From positions 49,426-113,425 of the forward strand of contig JAQGBZ010000203.1 of the NCBI GenBank assembly GCA_034687125.1: a DNA stretch of 64,000 nucleotides, given 5' to 3'. Positions 37,828 through 51,001 of the stretch are shown here, piece by piece. Source of the DNA: Neelides folsomi (taxonomy: Eukaryota; Arthropoda; Collembola; Neelipleona; Neelidae). The notes below the pieces were generated by a model. The model saw nothing but the letters and a program-made list of their open reading frames with translations. It was not told where the DNA came from and made no database searches. Every line of letters starts with the position of its first letter. Positions within the stretch are counted from its first letter, which is position 1. A program made the translations under genes and the position numbers.

Positions 37828-38403
37828 ATGGTTCTCACAATTAAACAACTACGAAAATTGTGTTTAAATCGCGTAATAACTCCAACAAATTATTTTATAA
37901 TAAAAAACAATAGGAAAAAGAGAATTAAAAAAATCTTTTAAACCACAATTTAATTTGAATAAATTCACCAATGAAGAGTGCAGACTTTTATTTCGATTTC
38001 AAAAGAACGATTTGATTAGACTTCAGAGCTCTAAAAATCCCTCTTAAATTCAGAGCTCTTAAATTATTAAAACAAGAAATCGGTTAAAGTTCAAAGGTAA
38101 GACAAATTATCATACTATGAATGAGTAATAATTCATAAATCTACATTAAGGCTGGTTATTTATTTTTTAGGTATTGAAGGACTTTGTATTTTACTGCGTC
38201 GTTTGTGCTACCCAAACAGATTGTTTGATCTTGTGAAAGTATTTAATAGATCAGAAACTTCAATTTCGACTATTGTATGTTACATGACCCATTTCAGAAT
38301 CTTGCACTGTGCGAGTCGCACACCACAAGGCTGGCAGGAAGGAATTAATAGATTGGAATCTCAGTGGAGAAAATGTTTTGAAAACAATGGAAACTACTTT
38401 TGA
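37828..38403 (+). pseudogene. Decayed PIF/Harbinger-type transposase remnant
   Basis: The plus strand carries the N-terminal part of a Harbinger/HARBI1-type nuclease in pieces. A first frame, from ATG 37,828, gives MVLTIKQLRKLCLNRVI and then stops. A shifted frame from about 37,950 gives FNLNKFTNEECRLLFRF and then QKNDLIRLQ. One more base shift at about 38,025 gives RALKIPLKF. After an acceptor-like tag the frame from 38,171 gives GIEGLCILLRRLCYPNRLFD and a following LVKVFNRSETS. These pieces match, in order, the conserved N-terminal region of PIF/Harbinger transposases (...EECxxxFRFxKxDIxRL...ALxIPxKF...GxEGLCxLLKRLxYPxR...). The catalytic DDE part is not recognised downstream. The frameshifts, the stops and a duplicated TTCAGAGCTCT indicate decay. 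Confidence 0.6.
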
Positions 38404-39701
38404 TTTGTATCATACTTTAGTTAGATAATTGCTTCATGTTATAGAAATTGAGTTAAATAAATTTTTGCATTTCCATAAACACAATAAGACATAATATGAT
38501 AATTTTAAGCTCAAACAACAATGAAGAAATATGCCATTTAGTCAAAAAATACTTCTACTAGAGTTTTTTTTATTATTAAGAATTAAATGCCACATTAAAT
38601 TATAGGTACAAACAATGTTAAAGATTGGATCCAGTTGTTAAATTCAAATAATGAAAAATAATATTCTCGGGAAAATTCTTTTTATTCTTTAAGATTTCGA
38701 CTTGTTAACACCATTAATTTATCATAATCCTAGAAAAACAATAACATTAGTTTAAAAATTGATGTCTTCAATACTGTAAATTACCAACTCGATATGATGG
38801 TCGTTTAAAGTCGCCTATATTAAAAATCATCCCCAATATATTAACATATTATTATATTTTAAGTCAGTCGTCCTAATTAATTATTATGAATTATTAATTT
38901 ATTCATAATTATCATTATTATTTTAAATTAATTAGAACATTTAATGAATAACAATTACACATTTATTTACATAGAAATTTCAACATTAGACTGGTAATAT
39001 ATTTAATCTATATAATTACTTATATTTCAAATCTCTATGTAAGACATTATGTAAGAGTAAAGAGTAATAGCTACTTACGATTAATATAAATAATTAAGTC
39101 TATCCATTACTATTATTTATGACATGACAAATGAGTTGCCAAATTCTACAACACGCTTAATTTGTAAATACTAATTAACTACCTAGTACTAACTTTTAAA
39201 CCTTTCATTTAAATAAATTTTTACATTTCTTATCATTTTTTCATCAATATAAAAAAGTTCGTGATGCTTACACAATAGTTAGATAATATAGTTAAGACAT
39301 AATTAAGTCAAGATTTATAAGAATTTTAAAAGCCCATGGTAAAAAAGCTTTTTAAGAAATATTGATCAAATGCCCATTTTATTAACTACGGTTGTTTCCT
39401 CCTCTTCCACACTTCACGTTAACTAAACTGATAAAAATCCAATATAAAACCCAACACATGCAACTTTTACAAATAATTGATTATAATCCTCGAATAAAAA
39501 TATTCGTGGAGGAATTGGACAGAAAATTTTAAGGAAAAAATTCCCAAAATGAATAAAAACGACATTATTAGTGAAAATTAAAAATGAGGAGTTTAAGGGT
39601 TTGGGATTCAATATATCATTTCTGTCACAATTCGGGTTATAAATGATTAAAATCATCGACAATTAATATGAAAATTGTATAGGAAATGTTAAATAAAATT
39701 A
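38404..39701. other. AT-rich intergenic DNA
   Basis: No gene recognised. It is very AT-rich and may hold further unrecognisable remains of the transposon to the left and the SAFB 3' untranslated region to the right. Confidence 0.5.
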
Positions 39702-42700
39702 TCACCATCTCCCACCAGGTTTCCCCTGATCAACATTTCTCGGGAAAGCAGAAAAACGTTGCTGTGTTGCAAGCGGAAGTCCTTCTGGGTGTCTTCCTCC
39801 CATGATCGCTTCTCCGCCACTTGCTGTGCCCCAGCGGTTAGAATTAGGAACCGGCGGTGGTGCAACACCAGAATCACCAGCATAACGACCCATTCTAAAT
39901 GTTTTAAATCCAATAATATAAAAATAATTGTAAATTCAAAATAAATAAAAAAAAATGTAATTATGGTTTTCTGAGTTTAAAATATATTAAATATTTATTG
40001 AGAATTTAGGAATTGATTTTTAAAATTTTACGTCTGAGGCCTAAACTCTCTTTCGTAGTTCACTTGTGGTTGATCCCTGTATTTTGATGTCTCACCCCCT
40101 ACAGCTGTCGTCACACGTCTTGTCCATGCATCTCCATCTCCTGCTGGGTTAGAACGTCCTGTTAGTTAATTTAATTAATTATTACACTATTACACACCAA
40201 TTTTAAATGTTATTAATAATGTTTAAATAATAATAAACTATGTTTTTGTATTATAATATTTACCTGGGAGAGCGGAAGTCGCCGGATATCGATTCTCTTG
40301 TCTCGGATTTCGATTTGGTTCAGAATTTCTTGGGATGGAATCAGTAACTCCTGGCCAAAAATCCCTTCTCTCACCACGAGGGGGTAATTCCTTCAATTAA
40401 ACAAAATTTTATTTAAGAATGTTTAAGATCATATATGCATTATACAATAAATGAAATATAATCATTATAAATGAAATTACAATTTTAAAACTCTTAAATG
40501 ATCAAAGAAAAAGTAATATTATTAAATTAAATCCTTCAATACTTTGTCCATGTATGACGCTTTCCTTGGCTGTTCCCGATGAGGCGATCGTTCAGTTTCT
40601 CTATAAATCGGCGGGGCTGGAGGCCTACGAACAAATTCGTCTTCTCGAATAACAGGCGGACGAGCGACCGGGGCTCTCGGAGGCGGAATGCTGGTTTGAA
40701 GCCGATGCTCAACACGGGCTTCTGCTCTTCGTCTGAATTTGGTAAAATCCAATATTGTAATTAATGTTTATAAATATGACCTTAGCTTTGAATCATTGAA
40801 TCATTAAAGAGAATCTAAATTGGGTTGTGGTTTTAATAAATGAAAATCCCACTTGGCATCTGGAGATGATGTGGGAGACAAAGGTCTTTTAGCCATTCGC
40901 CCTTTAATTTCAGCATTCAACTCATCGAGTCGCTTCATGTTCTTCTCGAATTCCAATTTTGCAATGACGAGTTTCCTCCGATCTTCATCAATTTCTCTTC
41001 TCGTAAGGTCCACTTTCTTCTTCTCGATGTCAAGTTTCTCCCAATCGGCTTCCAATTTTCGTCGTTCACCTTGGATCATTTTCCATTCCATTTCTAAATC
41101 TCTTTTCTTGTCATCGAGACCTTTCCATTTAGACGCCAAAGCTCGACTTTCCAAATCCAATTTTGCTTCTTCTTTGTGGAATTTGATCTTGTCACGCTCA
41201 AATAATGTTCGGTCACATCGTAGTTTTTCTTCGTGTATAGCTTGTCTTTTGCGAACTTCGTCCTTTTCACTTCTCAAGCGATCCCATTCCCTATTTTAAT
41301 CAATAAAGAATTATTATCAATCTAACAATACTTTCATACGTGCCACCCTGCATTTATAAGTAGGTAATGAAAAGGCTTAATAAACGTACGATTGTAAAAC
41401 TGCATATTCTTTTTTGATCTTTCCCCTTTCTTCAAATCTAATGCTCGCAATAAGATTTGCCTTATCTTGATTTCGTCTACGTTCTCGATCCGCTTCTTCT
41501 TTTTCCAATCCCCGATCTCTTAAGGTCTATAGTATAAAATTGAATAGAAGATTAAATTATTAATCTATTTAATGTACTTATAATAAAAACTTTCAATAAA
41601 TGAACCTTGATTTGTTCAAAAGTAAGCGTGGGCTGAGAGTGTGAACTGTGGGAGCGATGGGTTTTTCCATCTTGGTGGTGATGTCTGAATGGAGACGATC
41701 GTCTCCTTTCACCATCAGATTTCCTGGATTCCAATCGTCTCTCTTCCGATGATCTCTTGGATCCTGATTTGATATTTTCTTCACTGGCGCTAGCATCCAA
41801 CTAGAGTAAAAAATCAAAATTATATATGAAGTTAAAAAGTACTGAAACTTTAATTGAAAAACGAATGACAGCAACTTAAAAAAATCCAATCCGAAATATC
41901 AATTAGAAAGGAAGTAAACCTTTTGAAGTTTGATAATTGAACCATGAAGTTCGAAATTTTGAAGCATTTCAATGCACTTCTTAACATCTGGATCCGAGTA
42001 AAGTGTAAGATGAGCGAAACGTGAGAGTTTATTCCCCTCGTTATTTTCAAGCACCTTCACAGTCGCCACCTAAAATAGCAAGGTTTAGTTACGGTTTAAT
42101 TATCCTTGTATTTTAACCTTAAACTTAAAAAACAATATCAATTGACATTAACAAATAAACCTTTGCATATTGGTTAAAAATTTCCTTGAGCTGGGCGGCT
42201 CGAGTTGCTTTTGAGAGGCCAGTGACCAAAATTCTTGGTCGAACAGGAAGATCGTTTGAAGTTGAACCTTAAATTAGAAATTAGTTTTAAATATACGTAA
42301 TCACCTAATAAATATGTAGATGACTATAATTTATTTAATAAGAATCAAAAAATGATAGTCTTAATATAAAAAATTAACGATAAAGGGATCTTACGAGAAG
42401 AGTTGGACGTCTTGGATGAGCCATTTTTACTCTGAGATCCAGAATTTTCCCTTTTCCTGAAAATAATTAATAAACTATTAGAGTTTAATTTTATTATCTA
42501 TTATATTTGGAATTCATTAAATTGATATTTCACAATCTTACTTATCATTTTTCTCATTCGTATCAGATGGGTTTTCTCCCTTCGCACTTTTACTTTCAGA
42601 TTTCTCTGAAGTTTTTTCGAGATCTTTCAATTTTGAGGTTTCTTTATCAGTCGCCTGTCCTTCATTGGAGTCCTTTTCTTCATCTTTTTTCAATTCGTTT

Positions 42701-44240
42701 TCAGCTTGATCTCCAGCATTTGCAGATTGGACCTTAAAAAAGAAAAATGTATTTTCAAAACCTAGCATATAATTTAAAGTTTAAAATTTTGTTTCGATTT
42801 TTGTTAATAATTACATCAAATTCCATTCTCTCTTCTTCAAGGACAGTCAAAGACAAAGCATCATGATCTTCCTATAATTAAATAAAAAAAGATTTAGTAT
42901 TTTTCACCTTCACTTCTAATTAAAGAAAACTGTATGAATTATATATTTATATTGTTAATGTTCATACCTCATCAGATAGAATTTCTTGTGCCGAAATGAT
43001 ATTAATTTTAGCTTCTACCATCGACTCGTTAGCGGATTCGACAAAAGATTCATCTCCTTGTGATTCCTCTTCAATATTTTCCACTTCCATTGACGTGTCA
43101 GCGTCGGTATTTTGAAATTCTTCTTCCAGCATTTCTTCCACTGTTTCCTCTCGCTCTATTTCTTGTGTTGTTTCTTCTTCTTTCGACTTAGCTTTTTTTG
43201 TTACTTCTTGTTTAGATTCAACTTCAGGTTTAACTTCAGATATAACTTTTGGTTTTGCCTCTTCAGTTTTAACGTTTTCCACCATGGGCTTAATGATAGC
43301 TGCAGGTTTAGGTTCAGCTTCAACTTCCATTATAACCCCAGTTTCTATAATTTTTGATGAAAAAATATTAGCAAAATGGATATGGAATTGAAGATCTATA
43401 TTATACTCTATTCCATTTGAGAAGATTATTGAGAATTGAATCATGTTACTTGACAAGTCATTAGAAATTCAAATAAACCGATATTATTTCCTGTACAAAT
43501 TATTTGCGGGTGACATGACATTCGATTGCCCGATCAAGTAACATGATTCAATTCTCAATAATCTTCTCAAATGGAATAGAGTATAATTTAATTTGATACT
43601 ATTTCTGCGTTTTTTACTTTCAGCTTCAACTTCCAACTTGTGGGGAATCACAGGTTCAGTATTCGGTTCCAGTTGAATTGTTGATTCATGAACATCTGGT
43701 ACGGAAACTTTATTGGATTCAGTTTGAGAATCTTCGCAGATTGTTTCTGAAATGAGTTTATTGATGAGAGAGAGTCATTAAAATGATTAAAATGTTTAAA
43801 CAGATAAAAATTAATAAAATGCTAATAATTCAATATGGACTATTACGGCAACTGCTCTCGTCCGGCTTGTCAATTTCAACCGGAGGTGTTTTACCCAATT
43901 CTGACAATTCGGATTCCAAAGACGTCATTTCTTCAGTGACTTCAGACCCTTGAAGTTTCTCTGACATCAAATCCGTTTCCTCCCCTTCGTCCTTCAAAGC
44001 CTATTCAAAGAACAAATCAAATTAGAACATATTTCATCTTAAAAAACCACCGGCCTTTGTCATATTAATCTTAATATAATTAACAATTAAATATAATGAG
44101 TTTAATTGAAATTGAATTACGTTTGTGAGCCTATCGATGAGAACAGCTTTCACTCCCGATTTGTCAAGACCGCGAGCATCCAGCTCGGCTTTCAACTCCA
44201 CTACCTTCATCTCCATTATTCTTTCTAACGGTAGGGACAT
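39702..44240 (-). CDS. SAFB: Scaffold attachment factor B-like (SAP + RRM) nuclear protein
   Basis: Sixteen minus-strand exons: 44240-44121, 44000-43847, 43746-43618, 43344-42968, 42871-42815, 42732-42542, 42456-42395, 42267-42161, 42069-41920, 41800-41606, 41526-41390, 41290-40853, 40732-40543, 40390-40264, 40158-40032, 39894-39702. All phases join, giving 917 aa; human SAFB is about the same. A SAP domain (about 5-40: MKVVELKAELDARGLDKSG) binds scaffold/matrix-attachment DNA. An acidic Glu/Lys-rich region follows (41-360), then one RRM (about 368-447: RILVTGLSKATRAAQLKEIF ... FELHGSIIKL). A Ser/Arg/His-rich linker leads into a long charged coiled coil (about 515-705; RDRGLEKEEADRERRR, KWKGLDDKKRDLEMEW), and the tail is Arg/Gly/Pro-rich. 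This is the architecture of SAFB/SAFB2/SLTM, nuclear proteins linking chromatin architecture, transcription and RNA processing. Intron 3 contains a 54-bp perfect inverted repeat. Which vertebrate paralogue is nearest cannot be decided. Confidence 0.9.
43400..43587. repeat. Perfect 54-bp inverted repeat in a SAFB intron
   Basis: Arms 43,400-43,453 and 43,534-43,587 are exact reverse complements, separated by 80 bases. The whole structure lies inside the 273-base third SAFB intron (43,345-43,617), so the pre-mRNA can form a long, perfectly paired hairpin. Neither arm resembles the MITEs elsewhere in the window. Confidence 0.92.
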
Positions 44241-45768
44241 TAGAAGTAAATTATAAAATTACAAAAAAAGATGAACAACCTCTTTGAAATGGATAAACAA
44301 TATAAAAGTACACGTCATAATATAAACTAAGAAACGGAAAGTGTTTGTTTTGCCATAAATTCAAAACTTTATTATTAAAACTATTTAAATTAATTATTGT
44401 ATAACCACGCTTTAACCCACTTGAACAGAACTTGAATACATTCGACAGAACATAAAACGGTAATTTAACTCTTTGTCAAAATTTAACTTTTATCTCAATT
44501 TCTCAATCCAGAGTTAAATAATTAAATTTTATTTGAGAAAGGCTCTTGAAAGATTTGAGAAAACCACGAGGATTGCGATGATTAGGAGTTTAGCACAATG
44601 ACGGCTTTGGTATCTAAAGAGAGAATTCGACGCCAGCGCAATCTCCATGCAATAACGAGAAGACCGTTTAAATTGAAACATCTACGTTACTGGATGACTA
44701 ATATCTGCGATATATATATTTCAATTTCTGAATAAACGTTACTAAAAATAATAATAATTTGAGAAAATTTTCGTTTAATTGCAATTAGCGCCAGAATGTT
44801 TACTCCGGCATAGAAAAATTGGTAATATTAACCAACTGTGTGATGATACCTTAGGACTTAGGACTATGCTCATGGTAATGGAGAACGGACAAATGCATTA
44901 TGTAATTTATCTCACTTTTACCACTCATATAAATAAACCCTGTCTCACTTATGGATTAAAATACAATTAAATTTTTAAGTAATTACGAACTACATTTTTA
45001 CTAATGGAATTGTAATTAAAGTTAAAATAGATCGAAAATGGAGGATTTTCTTCAAAATGTAATTTTTGATTATGATTAATGTTATAATTTAGAATAAGAA
45101 TTTGCATTGTTTTTGAGGGACTTTTTGCTAATATTATTTTAGAAAAATATAAAGGGAGCGATTTGAATAAATAGCAAAATTGTACATACCAAAAGTGTGT
45201 TTATTGAAAATGAAAGATTTTTGAATTTAACTGATAACAGTTAATAAATGAGAACAAATAAGTGACTTACATTTATAATATAATATTGATAATAAAATAG
45301 CTAAAAATTATTTTATTTGTGATATTATATTAAATATTGATATTGTAATACGATAATATCAGATATCAAGTCAGTAATATACAAAGCTCTTTTTTAAAAT
45401 TATTTATAAACATTAATGTGTGTGACCAATTACATATTACATAAATTTAATAGTCAATAGGCCTAAAATTCAATATAAATTCTACAAAATGCAAGAGGGC
45501 TTTGTACTTTCTAGAACAAGATTTAATTTCAATGAAATTACATTTATTGAACAACAAATACTTAATATCATGTGTGTGGTGTGAGGCGCATTTAGAGCTG
45601 AATTAATAAAATAATTATATTTGAGAACTTTTGTATATATTTTCATACGTATAACTAATACTTTTTCGATTGAAAAGAGTAAATGACTACATATTATTAT
45701 AGGTAATACATTTACAATTAATGGTGCAACCTCCAACCCATTTAGTGAGTCTCATTATAAATATAACA
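44241..45768. other. Intergenic region between SAFB and the receptor gene
   Basis: It holds the SAFB promoter at its left end and the receptor 3' UTR at its right. AATAAA on the minus strand at 45,548-45,543 is a candidate poly(A) signal for the receptor. A 45-codon frame at about 44,598 on the plus strand (MTALVSKERIRRQRN...) is not recognised and is not called. Confidence 0.5.
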
Positions 45769-48700
45769 CTACATTGAGGTATTTTCTTCTAAAGCGTTCC
45801 TTCCATTTTTCCAATTTATTAGTAACTTCGGCTTCCCAGGCTCGTTATTATGACTTGACTCGATGACGTTCATCATCGTTCCCGATCTCTGTCGATAAAA
45901 ACTCAGATTTGTCAATAGAGTTTTTTTGCTCGAGTTGCCTCTACAAACAAATAACACGTTTTAGTTTAAAATTTATCGTAGGATATTGTATAGCTATAAT
46001 TTATAACATTAAAATCTATAAAATATTAATATAAAAATATTTTAAATGGTCTTTGAAAGGGATAAGCTATCTAACCTTTGAAGCTCCTTCCTTCTTGGCT
46101 TCCACAAATGAAATATCCCATAAATAACAGGATTACCTATACAATACAAAATGATTACCTAATATGTTTTAAAATGAAAAATAATGCAAATATACAAATA
46201 TAATATATGTAAATATAAATAATAATTAATTACATAAGCTGTTCGACATCCCAAAGTAGAAGATCTCATCTTTAAAGTTATTTTCCACTTGTTCTTCAAT
46301 CTGAAAGCACAATTATGCATCATTAAAAATTGGAGTGTAATACAAACTTTTATGCTCTGCTATTACTATAAATTCTATTATATTGAAAATATTTATTAGC
46401 TATGCAATTATTACAGGCCATTAGTATCTTTCTTTTTTAAATAAACAGTCGTATAAAAAGAAAGATACTTATGGCCCACCTGTATGTATTAATATTTATT
46501 AAGGTATTTTATATATAACACCAACTTTAATTCAAAAAGATTTGGTCTGAACTTCAACGGTCAAAGTTTGGAACTATTGATTGAAGGATACTTCCTATGT
46601 TTGCTATATTGTATACGATAAGACTGCTTAATAGGCCAGACGGGATTTTTTCATAAATTACAGACTTTTTGACAGTTCAAGCGAGAATAATTTATTATTT
46701 GCAATAGCACATATTTGTTTTCATTTATTTACCTATTCTCAGACTTATGCAATTAGTTTTTCACCGTTTTTCTCCTTTTTGTAAAGAACAACAAGAAAAT
46801 AATTTTTAAAACTATTCAATGTAGATTTTGCTTATCGGTAGCCTATATGTTTATTTACATCCTTATTCTTTAATTATGAACTTCAGTACCAACCTACTTA
46901 ATGAAAACAAACCTGCATAGGTATATGCATAATATGCATGCAGGTTTCATACGTAATTTCATAAAGCATTATACGATAGCTACATAACATGATAAAAATG
47001 GTGAAATTAGGAATATCTAATCATAAATGAAATCGCAAGCAAGAAAAGAGAATTAAGCCCTAGTCTAATTATCTTCCATTTGTGATAAATCCAAAACAAA
47101 ATAACCTGATCAATGTTGTAGAAAATATTTAGAATCATGAGAGCATAGTAAGGAGTCCAGCACACAAGGAATGTCGAAAAAATTGCTAGCGAAATCCGAA
47201 GACTCTTCATCTGCAATGTTAATCGTTAATACAAGTTGGTTTAAAACAGTAAAATTTAATGAAAATGTTTTATTCTACCAAGTTTCGTGTCTATACACTC
47301 AAACTATATAGAATTAAGTAGAGACATACCTTTGCCTTTCGGATAATGTTTTTTCTGATTCTTTTTGGATCAATAAGAGTCCGAAAAGAGCCAGCTGAAT
47401 GATCCAAAATATCTTCAGTTCCTATAAAAGGCAATTATCAACATCCTTTCTTTACTTTAAATTGTTTTAACTTTTCTAACGTTCCAGTTTAAAATAATTG
47501 CTTCATTGTCATTTTAATTAGTGATGCAAGTTGCAATTTAAACAATACATACATGTACATAATCTAAATAAATTCTTTGTTCTTTTTTGTTAAATTGATT
47601 ACTAATTGTTATTCTTTTGATCTTTAAATTTTTGAAAATGCTTACGGTGTAATGTGCAGACTGTGAGGAGGTAAGTTGAGACCAAGATGAAAAATGGAAG
47701 GACGAACATGCAGACAAGGCTGAAAATAATATAAAGTTGCTCTTGCCAGGCCTCCGTGTAAGACCCGTGTGTAACACATTGATAAAATGGTTCGATAAAC
47801 GGACCCTTCATCACATGGAACACAAGTATCTGGAATAAATAGAGGAATATTTAATAAATTCATAAGATCTTATTTAGAAACATTTTTTAATTCCCGCTGG
47901 GAAATTAAATAAGCAATTGGAATTAAATTAAATATTAAAGATAGAAACTGCTGCAAATTAAGATCTGCCAATCTCGCATATTTACACATTCTTGATTTCA
48001 TAATGTTGGAAGTATCTGGGGGCTTATTGCAATGAAAAATGTTTAGGAAATGAAATGGGTGGGTGATTTTTAACACCATTGTTGGTTTATCTTAATAGGT
48101 ATACGTGCTTCGGATTATTAACTTGTTTGTTAAAATTTGCGCTCTGCTTTAATTATTTTCCAACTTTTTAAAATTTTGAAAATCTAACTTTGATCTTTAT
48201 ATTTTTAATGCTCAAAATTTGTTTTGATGTAATCTCCTTTGGCCTTTCGTCGTTCGATACGCTCATCAATTAAGCCGAATGGAGACTCAAAGAATTGTGA
48301 ATTATTGAGGATGTCAGGATTACGATTCATGGATGAGATAACGTGAACATTTCCTTCTTTGATGAAAGTCATCAATGAGATCAAAAGTCAAAACCCAAAT
48401 AATTAACCCCTTAATACTTGTATATATAATTTACAGTAAAATTTAAAATGCTTGTAATTGACAAAATTTTTATAAAGTTAATTTTGTTAGCTGAATATTC
48501 ATCTTCTTTATTAGCCACAGTCTTAATCTTAATAACATTGTAATAAATTATTTCTCGCTATTTTGATCTTACTTAAAGTCCACGCTTTATCCTTCATTCA
48601 TTTTATGCTTCCTCAAAGTAAAAATCTCTAATTAAAACCTCGCACATAAAAATGCACATTATGATAATGCAATAAAATCTTTATCAAATATTCTTTGTAA

Positions 48701-51001
48701 AAGCTTATTCTTGTACACTGCAACATTATACTCGTTATATAAAGTTAGTATACCGTAGCGTCTTCAAAATATACATTCTTTAATTGAGAATCAAGGTAAA
48801 ATACTAATATTTTATATGATTGAGGGTTCTTATTTTCTTACCTGTGGAGAGCTGAGAAGGAAACTGATTATCCAGCACAGGGCAATTAATCGACAACAAA
48901 GTCCTTTTGACATGGATTTTAAAGGATATTTTACAGCTTCAAACCAAACATGAAATAAAACCAATTGTGATGTTCTCATTTAATACAATTATGTGTGTCT
49001 AAAATAAATAAATAATCTGCTACAGTAATGTAAATATAAGAAAAGTATGAAGATTGGAAAATACTTATATTGGAGTATACGAGAGCATCTTTACAATGAC
49101 AATAACGACGAGTTAAGTCGTTTTCATAACGTGAAAAATCCCATCTCACAAACAATATTTTAAAAGCGTATTAAAAATGGTTGTTTACATCATACTTTAA
49201 AATTCCATTAAAACCGTTGATACAAATTCATCATGACATAATTTAGTTTATAAATGGTCAAAGTCGTATTTGTGCCGTTAATGAAAGTGTTTATTGGAAA
49301 TGTTCCACTCTTCTTAAATTGAACCGCAGGGGAGGAAATTGTGGAGAAAACTTACAAATGAAACGATCAACACCAATGAGGGCCATGATGAACGTCGAGA
49401 GATACAAGCTGAACATCTGAGCAAACTTAAATACCTTGCACTCAATATTCCCAGCCTTCCACTCCACAGTAAAATGCCTATATAAAATAAAATACTTAAA
49501 TGGAAGCTTTAATTAAATTACCACTACAAATATTTAGCCAAAGCCATATTCTATCTCCAAATATAAAAGAATAGATTGAGAAATTCTCATGGCTGTCAAA
49601 TTGTATTGTTTAGAGATGATATGATATTGGTGAACGTGACAGGATACAAGTACACAGACAAGAAAGGATTAATTAACTCAATTTCATTATTCTTATAAAT
49701 AGGTACTAAATAACTACCATATAAAATATATTTCGTTTTTATTAGACAGAATATTTTTCTTATTTTGACTCAAAGGTACATTAATTGGGCATTCTAAATT
49801 TTCATTTAAATTTTAGGCATTCTAAATTACATTCATAATGATAAACGACTATTTTAGTGAAAATGGCTTGCGCTTAATTAAATAAAGTAGAGAACTTCTG
49901 CATAGAATAATTTTATGTATAAAGATCTACTTTAATGATATCGATTATAAATGTCCATAAAGTAGGATATCTGATCTCGTATACCAACCTTAAATCTTTT
50001 ACTATACATTCCAATCTCACAATTAGTAAATATCGTATGACAATTAACAATCATGTGCGTAATGATATATCAGTAATTAATCATTACTCGTTAACTCATT
50101 ACATACTCTACATATTGTATGCTAATTGCAAGTTGAGTTTAAATTGACTTTGTATTTTTATAATTTTACCCAAAGATAAATAATTATGAAGGAAAATGAA
50201 ACCCTTAAATACATAGCTTACAACTTAAGGATGTTTGTAAATGATTAATTAATTAATTTAATCAATTTTCCTTGTCTGATGAAGGGTAATTAAAAGATGT
50301 AAAGTATCGTATTTAAATATTTATGCATGGTTTTACAACTTACAAAATAATATTAAACCCTTTCTTGAGTAAAATTTGATAGAACACACATAAATTGTCC
50401 GTTTCTTAAGTACGTATTTATTTTAGTTCTTGGGTTAGTAATATGTAAAATATGTATGTAAAATATAGCCCATTGTTTCTTTGATAAACTCTTTGGGCAA
50501 AATATTAAAATCTAGGTATAGGGAAGTGCTTATAGGAAAAAGAACTAATGAACCATGTAATTGGAGCAAGGAAGCGGAAGGAAGACATATGTATGAGACT
50601 GATATATTATTATTAGGTATGAGTCGGATATAAAATTCTGCTATAAAGTATTTATTTAATTTTTTGCTTACCAGACAGCCTCACCAATCATGCACCAAAT
50701 TGAAACCCACAAGTCTGGAAATATAATTAATTAAAAAAGATTAAACCGAAAAATATTAAAAAAACTTTCTTTTACCTGCAATTGAGAGATGGTAAATCAA
50801 GAGATAAATGTGACCAGACCGACTCCGCTGTGATTTGCGAATATTTAGCATTGTAGCAACGTTTCCTATAATAGATAAAAATGCCATGATGGAGAGAATC
50901 CAAATCTTTGTTTTTCCTGAATCAGTCAATGTAGGAGCATGACGTAAACAATCGGAATCTGATGCATTATTGTGTTCACCATTACACTCTTCAACTGTCA
51001 T
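45769..51001 (-). CDS. Corazonin/AKH/GnRH-superfamily G protein-coupled receptor
   Basis: Ten minus-strand exons: 51001-50776, 50714-50672, 49477-49356, 48936-48842, 47829-47646, 47421-47330, 47210-47106, 46300-46234, 46136-46076, 45940-45769; 388 aa, phases consistent. Seven hydrophobic segments are visible. TM1 contains the family's GN (SIIGNVATML). HAPTLTDSGK just before TM1 is typical of corazonin/AKH/GnRH receptors. TM3 is followed by DRF (127-129) instead of DRY, then VKYPLKS. The TM3/ECL2 cysteines are present (IECKVF, YQCVTH). TM6 has CWTPYY and TM7 has NPVIYGIFHL (313-322). A cytoplasmic tail rich in Lys, Ser and Asn follows. Such receptors sit in the plasma membrane and respond to small amidated neuropeptides. 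The pre-TM1 and VKYPLKS motifs lean towards a corazonin receptor, but AKH or ACP receptor is possible. The first ATG follows an acceptor-like CAG, so an upstream exon cannot be excluded. Confidence 0.85.
46412..46484. mobile_element. Foldback Tc1/mariner-type MITE, copy 2
   Basis: A 73-bp sibling of the 12,845 element. The right arm reads, in reverse complement, CAGGTGGGCCATAAGTATC; the left arm has lost four bases near its tip. The core (TTTTTTAAATAAACA) is shared with copy 1, and TA flanks both ends. It lies in the receptor intron 46,301-47,105. Confidence 0.75.
47830..48841 (-). other. Receptor intron 4
   Basis: A 1,012-base intron between the TM4 and ECL2/TM5 exons. AT-rich; nothing recognised inside. 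Confidence 0.7.
49478..50671 (-). other. Receptor intron 2
   Basis: A 1,194-base AT-rich intron between the TM2 and TM3 exons. Nothing recognised inside. Confidence 0.7.

Noticed and set aside
44598-44735. 45-codon plus-strand frame starting MTALVSKERIRRQRN
   Set aside because: Upstream of SAFB, short, no family match, no splice context.
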